A stretch of 64,000 nucleotides of DNA from Emergomyces orientalis (GCA_002110485.1 MOWL01000045.1:1240001-1304000), one strand, 5' to 3'; shown: positions 34,651 through 45,767, counted from the first letter of the stretch. The notes: generated by a model not told the origin, from the sequence alone. Program-made: numbers and translations.

Positions 34651-36199
34651 CTATAACTTCGCCTTATTCTGACTCTCTTCCCATGCCTTCACAAGTATGT
34701 TCTCCCCCTTAATCCTATAATCCCTTCCCGCCTCCATCATCTGCTGGACCTCCTCGTAACCTAACGTTCCAATCTCGCTTAATTTCTTTGTCACAAATGT
34801 CTGACCATTGCGATGAATATAGAGCGCCTCCCCTGTCCGTTTTACACGGCCGTTCACAGCATCTAGGCAAAAGTCCGCCCAGCCGCGGAGGCAACGGTTC
34901 GCAGCTGCGGAATCGGGAAATACCATCATGAAGCAGTGTGGCATTCCATCGAATCTCTCGAGAATGGCGGTGCCACCAGCATCATGCACCTTTTTCGCTA
35001 TGTAGGTACCGTCATCTTCTATTAGCTCTTCGCCAATAGTGACGAATATCGGAGGGGCGTCTTTCCATATTTCCTTCGGGCCGCTCAGGGGTGACACAAA
35101 TGGGTGGGTCAGGATGTTTGCGTTGGCGTATACTTCAGCTCTTGGTGGGGACGATGGCCAAAGAGAGTCCTCGGCAAATGGCATTGGTTTGAATTCTGAA
35201 TTATGGTCTTGAATTGGCATGATGTAGTCTAATTGGAGGTTCCTGGTAGTGGAGGGTAAGGAGACCGTGATGTCACAGAACGGGCTTGACGGTGCTACAC
35301 CTGCAGGAAGCTCAAGAGGCACGTCTTTCCCGTGAAATCGGATTTTCGGGTTGGGTGTCATATGGCGGATTGTGAGGATAGTCTGTAGGAGAGCAAGAGA
35401 GAGTCCCCCACCTGCTGAATCGCCAGCAATTACAATTTTATTTGCTGGGACGGCAGAGTGCAGAGATCCTTCAGGAGGGGAGAGAAGGTATAGGTAGGCT
35501 ACTAGCCCATCAAGGATGGCAGCAGGGAAAGGGTTTTGGGGAGCCAGTCTGTAGCGGACAGAAAGACAGCGTCCGCCCGTCTCCTTAGCCAGTCTTGACG
35601 TTGTGGGACGATGCGTGCATGGGTCCATCATACTGCGAATGTGTGTTAGCCCTAACTCACTCTGCCAGGCAGATAATAATTAAACAGAACTGGGCGTACG
35701 CGTACTAATAGGCGCCGCCATGCAAATAAAGGATCGTAATGTCTTCCTTAACCTCCTCCATCATATGTTTATACTTCTCTTCTTCAGGAATATCTGGTTG
35801 CGGAGCCTTGGCATTCGCTCCACCCCGATGCCCTGTCCACTCCGCCTCAACATCGGCCAGCTCGGGGACGTCATACGTTTCATGGCCCTCTTTATGATGT
35901 TCAATAGCCTTGATAAGAGCCTGGAGAACTGAATTTTCAGCAGGTTTAGGCATTTTAATTTTCGATATCCACATCGGGCCTTTGATACCGGGATCCTTCA
36001 ACGTGCTCCTTTGTGTTTTGCCTAATGGGCTAGAAAAGGAGATAAATGATCGGATCAAATTGACGACGAGCTCCACCCGCAAGTCCTGCTTCCCAGCAGC
36101 AGGAGAACGTTTGAAAACATGCAAAACTGTTATTTTAAGCAGAAGCGGAACACAGGCCGCCAGGGCCTTGAGGGTAGCGAAGTTGAGCTTTGTATCCAT
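34651..36199 (-). CDS. Alpha/beta hydrolase, HSL-type esterase/lipase
   Basis: Exons 36199-35706 and 35632-34651 give 491 residues. The start M-D-T-K-L-N-F-A-T-L is the first in-frame ATG. A hydrophobic N-terminal stretch (A-L-A-A-C-V-P-L-L-L-K-I-T-V) may anchor it. The intron falls right behind the oxyanion-hole motif: L-Y-L-H-G-G-A-Y joins Y-M-M-D-P-C-T-H-R. Then come V-R-Y-R-L-A-P-Q-N-P-F-P-A-A, the nucleophile elbow G-D-S-A-G-G-G, an acid-loop candidate L-I-E-D-D-G and the histidine M-P-H-C-F. The order HGG, GDSAGG, Asp, His identifies the hormone-sensitive-lipase family. The triad appears complete. Substrate is unknown. The alcohol-oxidase gene lies about 1.8 kb away on the same strand. 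Confidence 0.88.
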
Positions 36200-37994
36200 G
36201 TTTCCTGAGAAAAGGTGGCGGGTCTCCAAAAATGCACGTATATATATGTCTTGGGGAGATAACCGTTTGAGATATTATTGTCAGGATCAGGAAAAGAATA
36301 AGAAATATCCAATCAATACGAGGTCGCTTTCAAAGTTTGGTCCTGCCAAGTTGATTAATTTACCACCATATTAGTTAGTAAATGCCACTACAGTATGAAA
36401 ATGTTTTCAAATACCTCTCCCTCTCTTTCAATATATGAGATTCTTGCTCACATTCTATTTTGTTCACTTTCTCTCTTCTTTTCTCACTAATCATGACTCT
36501 CAGTACTGATATTGCAACACAGGCTCATGTGATTACTTTCAAATCTCTCTATATTGATAAAAATACTGCTGAAATCACAACTATTACAAATCTCTCTGTC
36601 TGCAGTATTAATAATAAATCAAGCAGTAGATCACAGATTCAAACTCAAACCTCTCTAGTGTTGTTTTTTCGAGGTTGGGTCAGGTTTAGGCACCTAAAAA
36701 ACTTGATTAGAAGGTTCTCGGGCTCAGGCTTTAACTAAAATCCTGAAAAGTTGGGTTGACAGGTTCAGTTAGTTAAACCCACCTGGCCTGAGTCAGGGTT
36801 TTGGAGATGTTTAGGGCTGTCTAGTGCGCCTATAATGTCCAAGCAGCTTAACTAGGCTTAATGAAACCTCTATAAACCCCTATAAGCATGGCATGTTTTT
36901 GTGACAGGTTGGGTTCAAAAATAGGGATCAGGGCCTGAAAAATCGGGTTCTTGGCTTTTTGCTACGGGCTGAAAACCCGCAATTATAGGGTTTTTTTTTT
37001 TTTTTGGTTCTACAGTTGAGAAAAAAGGAGCATAAAATTCATCACAAACTGGAACTAATCTTCACTGAAAATCCTCTGTTAGCTGAAAGAAATATATATA
37101 TATAAATCACTGTTAAATCTTCTTTGTAGAGATGAAATATAATGAATCTATATAATATCTAGACTCTTTATCACCATATTCTTTTCTCTGAGATAAGAAG
37201 CATTTCTTACTACATCTCTTTCTCTTTTTTGTTCTAAAATGATAAATAATGAAAGGAATAAAAGGTCACTAATAAAAAAAACAAAATAAAAAAAACAGTA
37301 ACAACAGTGAGGAAATCAAGAATATTAAAAATATTGTTGGCATACTGCTTCTCCGCTGGGTCACGTGACAGCTCACCCACTAGCTAGCTCTTCCAACAAT
37401 CAAAACCACCTTCGCCCATTCCAACAAATATAAAATACTGTAAGAAATGATGAAAAAAGCTATCAATTTGTCATGGCTATACTAGACGAGCAGTAGTAGT
37501 GCTAACCACTAGGCCAAAAAGACTATAAAACGACTGGGACACCTCTACCTCCGTACCGCAAAGCGGAGATTCCACACACCAAAGCCTAAGGGGAGGCTGG
37601 CTAGTAGAAGATGGCCTCGGTTACGTTCCAAGGCTTGCTTCCCAAAGTAGCACATGTGTTCACATAGCGCCAAAAAGCCGCATCCTTGTTGCTTCAACTT
37701 GCTTCGGTCACCCAGGTAGGAAGTTTTAACAAATATCATGAGTGATGTTGCTGAAAATTAATTTAACAGACTACAGAGTAAATGTCGCAGCGGTGGCTTA
37801 AAACTTCACGTGGAGTAGCTGAATTAGCGTCCACGGGTTGGTTGTCCATATTGGAAACCACTTTACTTGCTAAAATACGAAGGTACACATCCCGCCCATT
37901 TCAAAAAACTTCAAGGCGACCGCTGGGCGCTTCGCCGGCCGCATCCTTACTTTATTTAAAAGGAACTATTTCGGAATTCCGATAAAAACGTGAA
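36200..37994. other. AT-rich island with GGGTT-like words
   Basis: This 1.8-kb gap holds the hydrolase promoter at its left. From about 36420 to 37330 it is an AT-rich tract with repeated G/T words (GGTTGGGTCAGG, GTTGGGTTGACAGG, GGTTGGGTTCAA, 36670-36920) and a T15 run (36991-37005). A 10-bp palindrome GTCACGTGAC occurs near 37362. A tRNA box-A-like sequence lies on the minus strand near 37503-37516. No intact gene; a decayed, possibly RIP-affected transposon is the best guess. Confidence 0.45.
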
Positions 37995-40085
37995 TTAAAC
38001 CGTGTAAGGGATACCTAGTTCGTTAGCAATGATGCTCGCAGCTTTCTCTCCAACAGCAAGCGCCGTCGAGTACGTGTTTGCTGCTACATTGCCTGGGCAT
38101 ATCGACAGATCTAAAGAGAGCCGTCATCAGCATGGTATGACGGGGAAAGGTCATGGAGAAACCTAAACTTACCGATGACTTTTAGGTTTTTGACGCCATA
38201 AACATTCAAGTCTTTATCTACCACCCCTCCTTGCTCCCTTAGCTTCATAGCGCATGTGCCCATACTATGCCATGTGGTGGTAAGATTCTCGCGGATGCAC
38301 TGTTCGATGGCTTTATTGTCTGCTTCGGAGTATTCGATCGGCACTGGGTATCCCTGCGCCTTAGAAGCCGCGTCTACTACTTCGGGGCTTGCCTTTGATC
38401 CTGGAGGATATACGGGATGACCAGCGCTGTTCAGGCCGTTGTAATATGGCATCCTGCGCACTATTTCTCGTTGCTTTTTATAGGCCCATACCAACTTCAT
38501 TACGTCTGCAGGATGATTGAGAAAGCCAGCATCAAACTCTGGAATGTCGGTGACTGATTTGCCCGTAATGTGGATTGAACCCCGTGAATACGGGTATGCG
38601 GTATATGTAGCCATGGAGATATATTGTCCCTCGGCTGGTGGGGTTATTTTTGCTAGGTTCGCTGCAATGGTGCAGATAAGCATTAGGGGCCGATTCTCTC
38701 TATGACGGAAGTCCTTCTCCCAAGCTTCCTGTAATGCTGGGCCAAATTCGTTTACTTCTGTTTCTGAAGGTCGAATCTTTCCGAAGCAGTCAAGGCCGTT
38801 CCACCCAAGCATGTGGCGTGTGGGGTTGGATACCTTTTGCAACAGTGCTTCTTTGAAAGGAAAGCGGCCCGTGAGTAGTCCATCCAGTGTTTCTTCCGGC
38901 GGTGCTTTGGACGAATATGAATAAAAAACGCCCTGGTGGTCCTGATAGTTGTTCCCGACCCCATCCAAATCAGACACCACTGAAATACCTAGAGCCTCCA
39001 GTTTCGATTTATTACCAATTCCAGACCTTTGCAAGACTTGAGGAGTGCCTAGTGCGTTGGCTGCGACTAAAACAAGCTGCTTTGCATGTACTGCAAGAGG
39101 TTTCGTTGAAGGGTCTACCCCAGTAGGGATGTATTCCACGCCAGTGGCTCGGTTGGATTCATCAAAGAGGACTCTCACTACCGTCGAGTCTGTTAAGACC
39201 TTGAGGTTCGTGTTCCCCGCATCTAGGATTGGAAAGAGGAAATTGTGGGGCACGTCTTGCCGCAGGCCGGTTTTCTCATCAATCCACATATTCCATCGCT
39301 AGGGGGGTTATCAAAAATATGCATCTCAGCTAAAGGGGATGGATTAACTGAAAGAGGAAAGATGGGGCTTACGCCGACTGCATTTGATGTCTTGAGATCC
39401 TGCATATCAGGGACCTTCTTGATACCAATTCCCTCGCATACTTTGAAGAAATCTTTCTGGAACGGGGCCTGCACATATGTTCCTCCCGCTGAAACACTGA
39501 GCTCCCCGTCATAGCCATGGACGGATTTATCTATTTCGGGGTCTTTGTCTTGGAATCGCTCGATCTGGGATGACGCAACACATCGGTATTAGGGCTCAAG
39601 CTATGGACGTAGGAATGGTTGGAAATATCACATTGTACCTACTTTCTTGAGGAACGGTATCATATCCTTGCCCTTCCAACCTTCTGTGTTCCAATCATCA
39701 TAGTCTACTTCCTGGGCCCTGGTATAGACCATGAAATTTATGGAGCTGCCCCCCCCGAGAATGTTGCCAATCGGGACGACGGCCTCCCGTCCTCCTAGGT
39801 ATTCACTGGCTTTTGATTTGTAGAACTTCGCGGTAGTCGATGTTGGCGCGATGTGAGAAAGGTATATCGCCGGGTTGACGACCATAGGGTTATCTCGCGA
39901 ATTGGCTCCCGCCTCAATCACGAGTATCGAGAGGTCTGGTTTGGCTTGAGCCAGGCGGCCAGCAGTAATCAAACCAGTTGCTCCCCCTAAACAAAGACGG
40001 TTAATTGGAGATTTCTAGTAGGCTTCAAGGGGCTCCGTGGGAACATACCTCCTACAACGATGATGTCTACGTCGCTCTCTGCCAT
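37995..40085 (-). CDS. GMC oxidoreductase, alcohol (methanol) oxidase type
   Basis: Five exons (40085-40049, 39986-39643, 39564-39373, 39298-38173, 38110-37995) total 1,815 nt, 604 residues, all in frame. These flavoenzymes oxidise alcohols to aldehydes with release of hydrogen peroxide. The FAD-binding start is D-I-I-V-V-G-G-G-A-T-G, with intron 1 inside the glycine motif; E-A-G-A-N follows. The GMC signature N-I-L-G-G-G-S-S-I-N-F-M-V-Y appears near residue 95. The W-N-M-W-I and D-V-P-H-N-F blocks match alcohol oxidases. The C-terminal active-site histidine is in T-T-W-H-S-M-G-T-C, with the partner Asn in C-P-G-N-V-A-A-N-T-Y-S-T-A-L. The final residues P-Y-T-V do not form a classic PTS1, although peroxisomal alcohol oxidases usually end in one. 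No truncation is apparent. Confidence 0.92.
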
Positions 40086-41679
40086 AATTGATCGTCGCGA
40101 ATGTTTGAACTACGGATTTGAGATTTCACACGGAAATGGGAGTTTGTACTAGTCTGCTGATATAACCTTGCGTACCGGAGGGGATTGATTTCAATAAAAG
40201 CCGTCCTGCACGACCTGACATGGGCCTTAAGAGAGTGGCATACCCCTCAGCGGCAAGAGCCCCGCATACCTGCATCACAATAATGAATCTCTTCAACCCT
40301 CTCCACCTTTTCCTGGCCAATTGTGTACGTGGTGATACCCGTTTCCAGCCGGCGGTCCGATGTGCATGCACCACTTTTTCCTTGGGCATTGACTTAGTAG
40401 GCAAGCCGAGGAAAAGTTGTGCTGCGTTTGAGGCTGAAGGTACTAACTAACTAGCCTGTCGGACAGTTCGTAAAAGACAATTGCCCGCGCACACTAATCA
40501 TGCCTCCGCTTTTACACCCACCACCCATGATGGGTGCACCTCACCACAACGTAATTATCACCACAATGCAACTTCTCTAAAACTAGGTATCTTATATATG
40601 AGGTAGTCATATAAAAGATACCTATCAATGACTATTCTTATATTCTATTATATCTTCAACACAACTTAAGATATAAACATGATTTAAAAAATATAAGTGT
40701 ACTAGTATTCTAGTATAGAGAATATTATAAAATTAAATAGATTAAATAAAAGTTAACTTATTTTATACAATCTATATTTTGTGAACTAGTGAAATTCAAT
40801 TTAGTAGTAAATCTTTTTAATATATTTGAAAAAAACTTAACACTCTATATAGGTTAGCCGGCGGTTGAAATGGGTGGGTTTCACAGCTGCTTTTTGGCAG
40901 CTCGGCAAACATATGATTTATGCCAACTGTAGATGGGGTATTTTGATGGGAGGATATGAGTTTATGGTTTTTTTTATGAACGTAGTTAACCACAATAACA
41001 ACAACTACTACCAGATGGTGGTATCAGATAATCACTCAACCCTTACACGCCCCGGACAACTTCAACCACTTCCTGAACCCTGTCTTATTTCAGTGGTTAT
41101 AGCACTTCTTCTTGGCAATAGCCCTGCTGCTTCATACACCAATCCCCCAACAGCATGTATTGTTACAGAATACATTGGGAGCCGACAATCCAGGCCGACC
41201 AGAAACACAGGTGAAGGGAATCGGCCAAAGAGAGCGAAACGAGGAGGGCCGGCTTCGCGATGCTCCCAGGCCAGGACCATTGCAGGAACTAGAGCGCATG
41301 TCCACCAGGAAATACGCAGGTCCAATCAACACTCACGCATGATCAAGGCTGCATCACGGCTACACAGCAAGCATGATGTTAGCAATTCACTCCCCAACGC
41401 ACTCTAACCGACGTAGCTAATAGTTTCCCCTTAGTATGCTTTACTGTCGTTTCCGAATTCAGGACTACCAGATCGTCAATTGGCTCTAAAGAGGATTGTA
41501 AGTGTATTTTGGCCGAGTAGCGATTATATTGCAATGCTAAGAGTCACGAACAGTCTGCCCAGAAGGCATGGGATGTAGTTCTGGATGGCAAGTCCTCAGA
41601 TCTTCCAGCAACGACCCCTGAAGGGGAAATCACATATCCCACAGACACGGTTGTTGAGGAGCCCCTGTGCCTGCTTGCA
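40086..41679. other. Intergenic with AT-rich hairpin segment
   Basis: The left 400 bp is the alcohol-oxidase promoter. 40560-40860 is extremely AT-rich and has a 17-bp imperfect hairpin (40585-40623). Between about 41100 and 41640 protein-like fragments occur (for example R-P-E-T-Q-V-K-G-I-G-Q-R-E-R and A-Q-K-A-W-D-V-V-L-D-G-K) that could be upstream exons of the kinase-like gene, but no continuous model with a start codon was found. Confidence 0.4.
40585..40623. repeat. 17-bp inverted repeat (hairpin)
   Basis: AGGTATCTTATATATGA at 40585-40601 pairs with TCATATAAAAGATACCT at 40607-40623, 16 of 17 positions, around a 5-nt loop. It lies in an AT-rich island and could be a miniature-transposon relic or a cruciform-forming site. 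Confidence 0.8.
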
Positions 41680-42232
41680 ATGGAAAAGCTTGGGTCGGGA
41701 ATATGTGGTATTGTCTATGATTCTTTAATTGGGACATCTGAGGAGCCCTGCGCCATCAAGGTTAATGAACATGATTTTCAGTCCTTTGTGAGGGAAGTGG
41801 AAATGTATGAGCGGCTGCAAGGCAAAAGGTTTATTCCTAGATGTTACGGTGGTTTTGCTGGGATGTGGGTTAGCGAGCCACTTGGAGTCCTTGTTCTGGA
41901 GCTGCTAGAAAAGGGTTTCAAGTCATTCAACGATATGACCACAGGCCAGAAGTAAGTTTTCCAGATATGTTTTCTATTGTCTTGAGCTGTGGGGATGTTG
42001 CTGCTAATGCTGGGTTAATTTTCGCTATAGATACCAGGCGCTTGCATGCCTTGAACAGCTGCATGATGAGGGGTATCACCACGGAGATGTCAGGGCGAGT
42101 AATTTTGGACTTTGCAACGGCAAAGTCGCCGTCCTCGACTTTACCCATGTGGAACCTTGTGACACACCGAGAACTTGTGGGAACTGGGAGGGTAAGTATG
42201 CAAGAGAAGTGATTTTTGAGGGAAATTGTTAG
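41680..42232 (+). CDS. Protein-kinase-like fragment, probably degenerate
   Basis: Exons 41680-41951 and 42031-42232 join in frame (157 residues from the ATG). The N-lobe reads L-G-S-G-I-C-G-I-V-Y-D, a glycine-rich loop, and C-A-I-K-V carries the expected lysine. Q-S-F-V-R-E-V-E-M-Y-E-R-L provides the helix-C glutamate. The catalytic loop is H-H-G-D-V-R-A-S-N and the metal site V-L-D-F-T-H, a DFT replacing DFG. The C-lobe is missing after C-G-N-W-E-G. Reading continues upstream of 41680 without a start, and a possible exon ends at a GTAAGT near 41500, so the gene may begin earlier. It resembles the expanded small kinase-like families of Onygenales. Whether it is active is doubtful. It is flanked by transposon relics. 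Confidence 0.5.
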
Positions 42233-42880
42233 TAACTAAAGCTAAAGCTGCTTATGGCATATCAATTGTAAATCAACAATAGAATTTGAAGCAGTAAGGA
42301 AGCCACCGTAACAGGCCTAGCGCGGTAGATGGATGTGGGATGGTTATTCTTCAGTATTGAGTGGGAGGAAGCTAGCTATCTATATACGCTATGTCACGTG
42401 CACGGCGATGGGCCGCCGCTGCGGCTGCTAACGCCCAACAGTGGACCAATGGGGCCGGACGGGACATCTCATGTGACTTCAGCGAAGCTGGAAGGGATGA
42501 CGAGGAAACGGCTAGACCGCAAACGGAAGGGCGAGGCACGCTGCGAGGACACAGGTAATAATGTTGGAGGTCCTACACAAGCCCTATCCCACGTGACCCA
42601 CAGACACATATATTGTAGCGGCCGCTAGCCACTAGATAGATCATAACAATGAACCACGTTCAACCTCTCTCACAAATAATAATTTATGTTAGGTAATACT
42701 AGGGCTACCCTAGTCACATGCCCCACACACATATATATATTTTAGCTAGCTAGGTAGTTCAATATGATAGGCTTGATGCACTCTATGAATTTACTCGAAC
42801 TTTAGTCATGTGATTTCCCAATACCACTCAGTCATGAGGACAGATTATCCTCATACTAGCCAAATCTGTTGTGAATGTCT
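42233..42880. other. Intergenic, accessory
   Basis: A GC-rich insert (42385-42560) in otherwise AT-rich DNA, flanked by CACGTG words (42393, 42593). The open frame 42329-42628 has no support. An AT microsatellite lies at about 42729-42741. Confidence 0.35.
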
Positions 42881-43530
42881 TGGCATGTTTGTTTAAATTA
42901 CAGCAAAGGGTGTCAAAGTATCAAGCTGATTACCACTGTAAACAAGCCTGAAGGAATGGGAACAAGAATGAATGTCTTCGAACAAGGGAGAACATCTATG
43001 CCAAATCGACGTCGCCTTACCATCAATCCACACGCGAAGAATGTATGGCCCACTGCCACACAACCGGGGGTATGGGCTGTCCCAGCTCCACCCTGATCAC
43101 TTGTGGCCAGCATTGCATGGCAAACTACACCAGCTCAGTGACAATGGCAAATGTGAATGCAGGGCAAAGGAAACAGTAATCCATGTTCTTATAGACTGCC
43201 CAAAGCTTAGAAATCCATACTGAGAGCTATGAAGAAAAATAAGAAGACTGTTCAACAATATTTCAAGTATGCTTGAAGAAGGAGGACAAAAAGATAAAAA
43301 GAGTAAGCTAAATGGTGAATCAAGAAGTGTACTCAATCCTGTTGAAATCTCCCCCCTAGGGAAGCCAATACCGGGTGTTCCGTGCCTATCTTGGGCGGCC
43401 ATCGCAATTTCCAAGTCTCACAGGTCCCTGTTAACCGGCACAAAAGATACTCAAGAATATATCTGTTGTATCTTTAATATCTTACTCATACCTGATGTTG
43501 TGCTGAAGATATTAAATTTTTTATAAGTAT
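42880..43530 (+). mobile_element. Relic of a non-LTR retrotransposon (LINE) 3' end
   Basis: In the frame 42972-43223 the translation ends in K-C-E-C-R-A-K-E-T-V-I-H-V-L-I-D-C-P-K-L-R. This is the C-C-H-C pattern (C-x-C, E-T-x-x-H, C-P-x-x-R) that closes the reverse-transcriptase/RNase H region of Tad/I-type fungal LINEs, preceded by L-x-x-G-H/K-L-H-type sequence. The frame is then interrupted by stops, and later fragments (L-S-W-A-A-I-A-I-S-K) appear in another frame. No reverse-transcriptase core is present upstream, so this is a truncated, degenerate 3' piece; 5' truncation is common for LINEs. Borders are approximate. Confidence 0.6.
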
Positions 43531-44798
43531 CTCTTGTATGGTAAGTTCATGCAAAAGGTACAAGTTATGTTGTGGTGATAATAACGTCGTGCTGAGGCGC
43601 ACCAACATGCTGCTGGTAGCGCAATGGCACGATTAATGGAACGCTGTGTCCCGTGTTGGCTGCCAGGTTTTTAGTCCCTCTACTAAGTGCCGCCATTACT
43701 CAAATTTAGTGGTGGGATATATATATATATATGCCGCTGCGGGCGGGGTCACTAAGGACGGGATGGTGCTATCATGGGGATTTCGCCCTTGGAGCAATTT
43801 AGTGCAACCCCACCGCTTGAATCTGCTTGATTCCTGATTGAGGGGCACCCAGGGTGCAACTCTGGCGGGTTCGATTCATCCGCTGGGTTATAAAGCTATC
43901 CCCATGCGTGGAGACACAAAATACGGGGCAGGGGAGAAGAAGCTTTTCCGAGTCTCTCCTACTCTGCACCACACGGCAAGATTTTAATTCACTCTGGTTA
44001 ACATTTTGCCGAGAATAGAGGGACAAAGAGATCTCTCGAGGGGTGAGCAAAGCGAGAAACTTGCTCATATGGTTCAAACCTGAACGAGATTGGGGAATAT
44101 CTTGGCCTTGAAGAATGGATTTTATGGTAAGTCTCGTTACAAAAAGCAACAGGGGGACGCTCCAGGTTTCGTTGGATGATTGTCTTGTCTTGGATGTTCG
44201 TGAAAGTTTTGTCAATGTCTCGTATGAGCGGGAGAATAGTAGGGTCCGGGAGTGAAGGGTGGAAAGGTTGCAATGGTATATCCCTAGTTCAATGTGCCTA
44301 GGGTTCAGACTTTCGTTGTTCAAGTCATTGTTATTGTCATGTGTTGTCATTGTGTATCCCCTGCCAGTAAGTTCTGTCCGGACCTTTTGATACTGCAGAA
44401 CATTACCGAGAGGAATGAGAGAGGATATTTTGTGAGAAGTGGGTTGACCTTAATGAAATGCACAGAGTTTAGTACGCATTGGAGGTAGATATGCGTGACA
44501 TCTCATGTACCTGGATAGTATTGGGGAATTTTTGTCGAAGGTCAGCTGGGCCAATCACATGAGTATAGCGGAAAGGAAATGGTAAAGAGAATTCAAAAGG
44601 AAGATTGGTATCTTTAACCAACAAATCATTTCCAGTGGAGTAGCTGAACTATAAGAATGATTTTGGTATAGAGAAGAGATTCAACCTGCTTTCGAACGCC
44701 TGCAATGCACGAGATGAAGATAACCCAGTGAATATGAAGGAAAAAGTAAACAAATTTATGCAAATGCAAGAGGCCGTAAATAAAAACATCAGGCCTTG
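43530..44798. other. Accessory intergenic with tRNA-like boxes
   Basis: No intact gene. Near 43614-43624 TAGCGCAATGG resembles a tRNA box A, and GGTTCGATTC at about 43870 matches a box B, but they are about 250 bp apart and no cloverleaf folds. An AT microsatellite lies at 43720-43733. The minus-strand frames 43799-44350 and 43998-44273 have protein-like stretches but no starts, splice sites or domain. This is probably old repeat DNA. Confidence 0.4.
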
Positions 44799-45767
44799 TT
44801 AGCCGCCAACCTCTTTAATGCCTGGGGGTTTCGGTGGTGGTGGTGACGATTTGTCAATACCATCAAGTGCGTGTGGTTCGTTGTGAGGGTTGAGAATTGT
44901 TCGATATGTCTCCTCCTCTTCCTCCTTTAATCCATACCCATACGGATCCCGCCTTATGAGGAAGCTCTGAAGTCTAGCGTCTAATGAGTTCATCTGGGCA
45001 ATAGTCTGCTGCCTCCTTCCGTGTAGAAACTTGGCGCATTTCTCATCGGCTTCTCTCGCCCGTTCTTCCACATAGCTCGAATAATTCCCGATCGATACAG
45101 CCTGGCCCACACCACCAAAGAGCATCAATAGAATGAGAAATGACGCAAACGTGCCATGCGAAACTGTGGAGGCTTGACTTTGATTCTGGTCATGTCTTCG
45201 ATGCCACCGTTCCCAGTCTTCCCAAGTAGCGTTTCGATAGATGGAGTCATCACCTCCCATGCCTCTTTCATATCGCACGTCCAAGTCTTGGGCCTTCTTT
45301 TCAGCGAACAGCTCGGAACGATGGTCCCACCCATGTCCATATCGATCGTAGGCATCCCGCTTGGCCGGGTCGGAAAGAATCTCATGCGCCGCAACTATAA
45401 GTCTGTAGCGATGTAGCCTGATGGATTCAGGCACGCTCTTGCATAACGGGTGATCTTTGTGTTGCAGATCGGGGTGGTAGACTTTGACAAGATCGTAGTA
45501 TCGTCTCTTAGAGTAGGGTTCGGTTTTAGACTGTCTGAATATATCGTAAGGGGAAAAGGTTGGCGTTGCTGGCCAGGATAAATCCGCCTCAGACCCCAAT
45601 GGATATGAGCTGTGGACATGAGCAAATCTTCTGCCACACCACGGTATGGAAAGCTGCTTTCGATGGGCGGGGGATGTGGTAGTTGGTTGTAGGGCAGAGG
45701 CGACTTGCCATTTGCCAAACAAATGCAATCCGCCACAGCAGCAGGACAGGGTTGGCTTTTTCAACAT
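44799..45767 (-). CDS. Mitochondrial-type J-domain (DnaJ) protein
   Basis: One exon, 322 residues. The N-terminus is rich in Arg/Ser/hydrophobic residues without acids (M-L-K-K-P-T-L-S-C-C), consistent with a mitochondrial presequence. A J domain spans about residues 72-140: Y-D-I-F, K-R-R-Y-Y-D-L-V-K-V-Y-H-P-D (HPD at 98-100, needed to stimulate Hsp70 ATPase) and A-H-E-I-L-S-D-P-A-K-R-D-A-Y-D-R-Y-G. A membrane segment follows near 205-225 (F-A-S-F-L-I-L-L-M-L-F-G-G-V). No Gly/Phe or zinc-finger region is present, so this is a type III J protein. The C-terminus is charged with a Pro run. Likely an inner-membrane co-chaperone; partner unknown. It diverges from the FHA gene. Confidence 0.85.
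   Translation of the reverse strand: MLKKPTLSCCCGGLHLFGKWQVASALQPTTTSPAHRKQLSIPWCGRRFAHVHSSYPLGSEADLSWPATPTFSPYDIFRQSKTEPYSKRRYYDLVKVYHPDLQHKDHPLCKSVPESIRLHRYRLIVAAHEILSDPAKRDAYDRYGHGWDHRSELFAEKKAQDLDVRYERGMGGDDSIYRNATWEDWERWHRRHDQNQSQASTVSHGTFASFLILLMLFGGVGQAVSIGNYSSYVEERAREADEKCAKFLHGRRQQTIAQMNSLDARLQSFLIRRDPYGYGLKEEEEETYRTILNPHNEPHALDGIDKSSPPPPKPPGIKEVGG

Noticed and set aside
37440..37520. Functional tRNA gene on the minus strand
   Set aside because: Only a box-A-like word is present; no acceptor stem or T-arm at the right spacing.
43799..44350. 183-codon minus-strand frame, possible gene
   Set aside because: No domain, no ATG context and a competing frame in the same DNA; probably repeat-derived.
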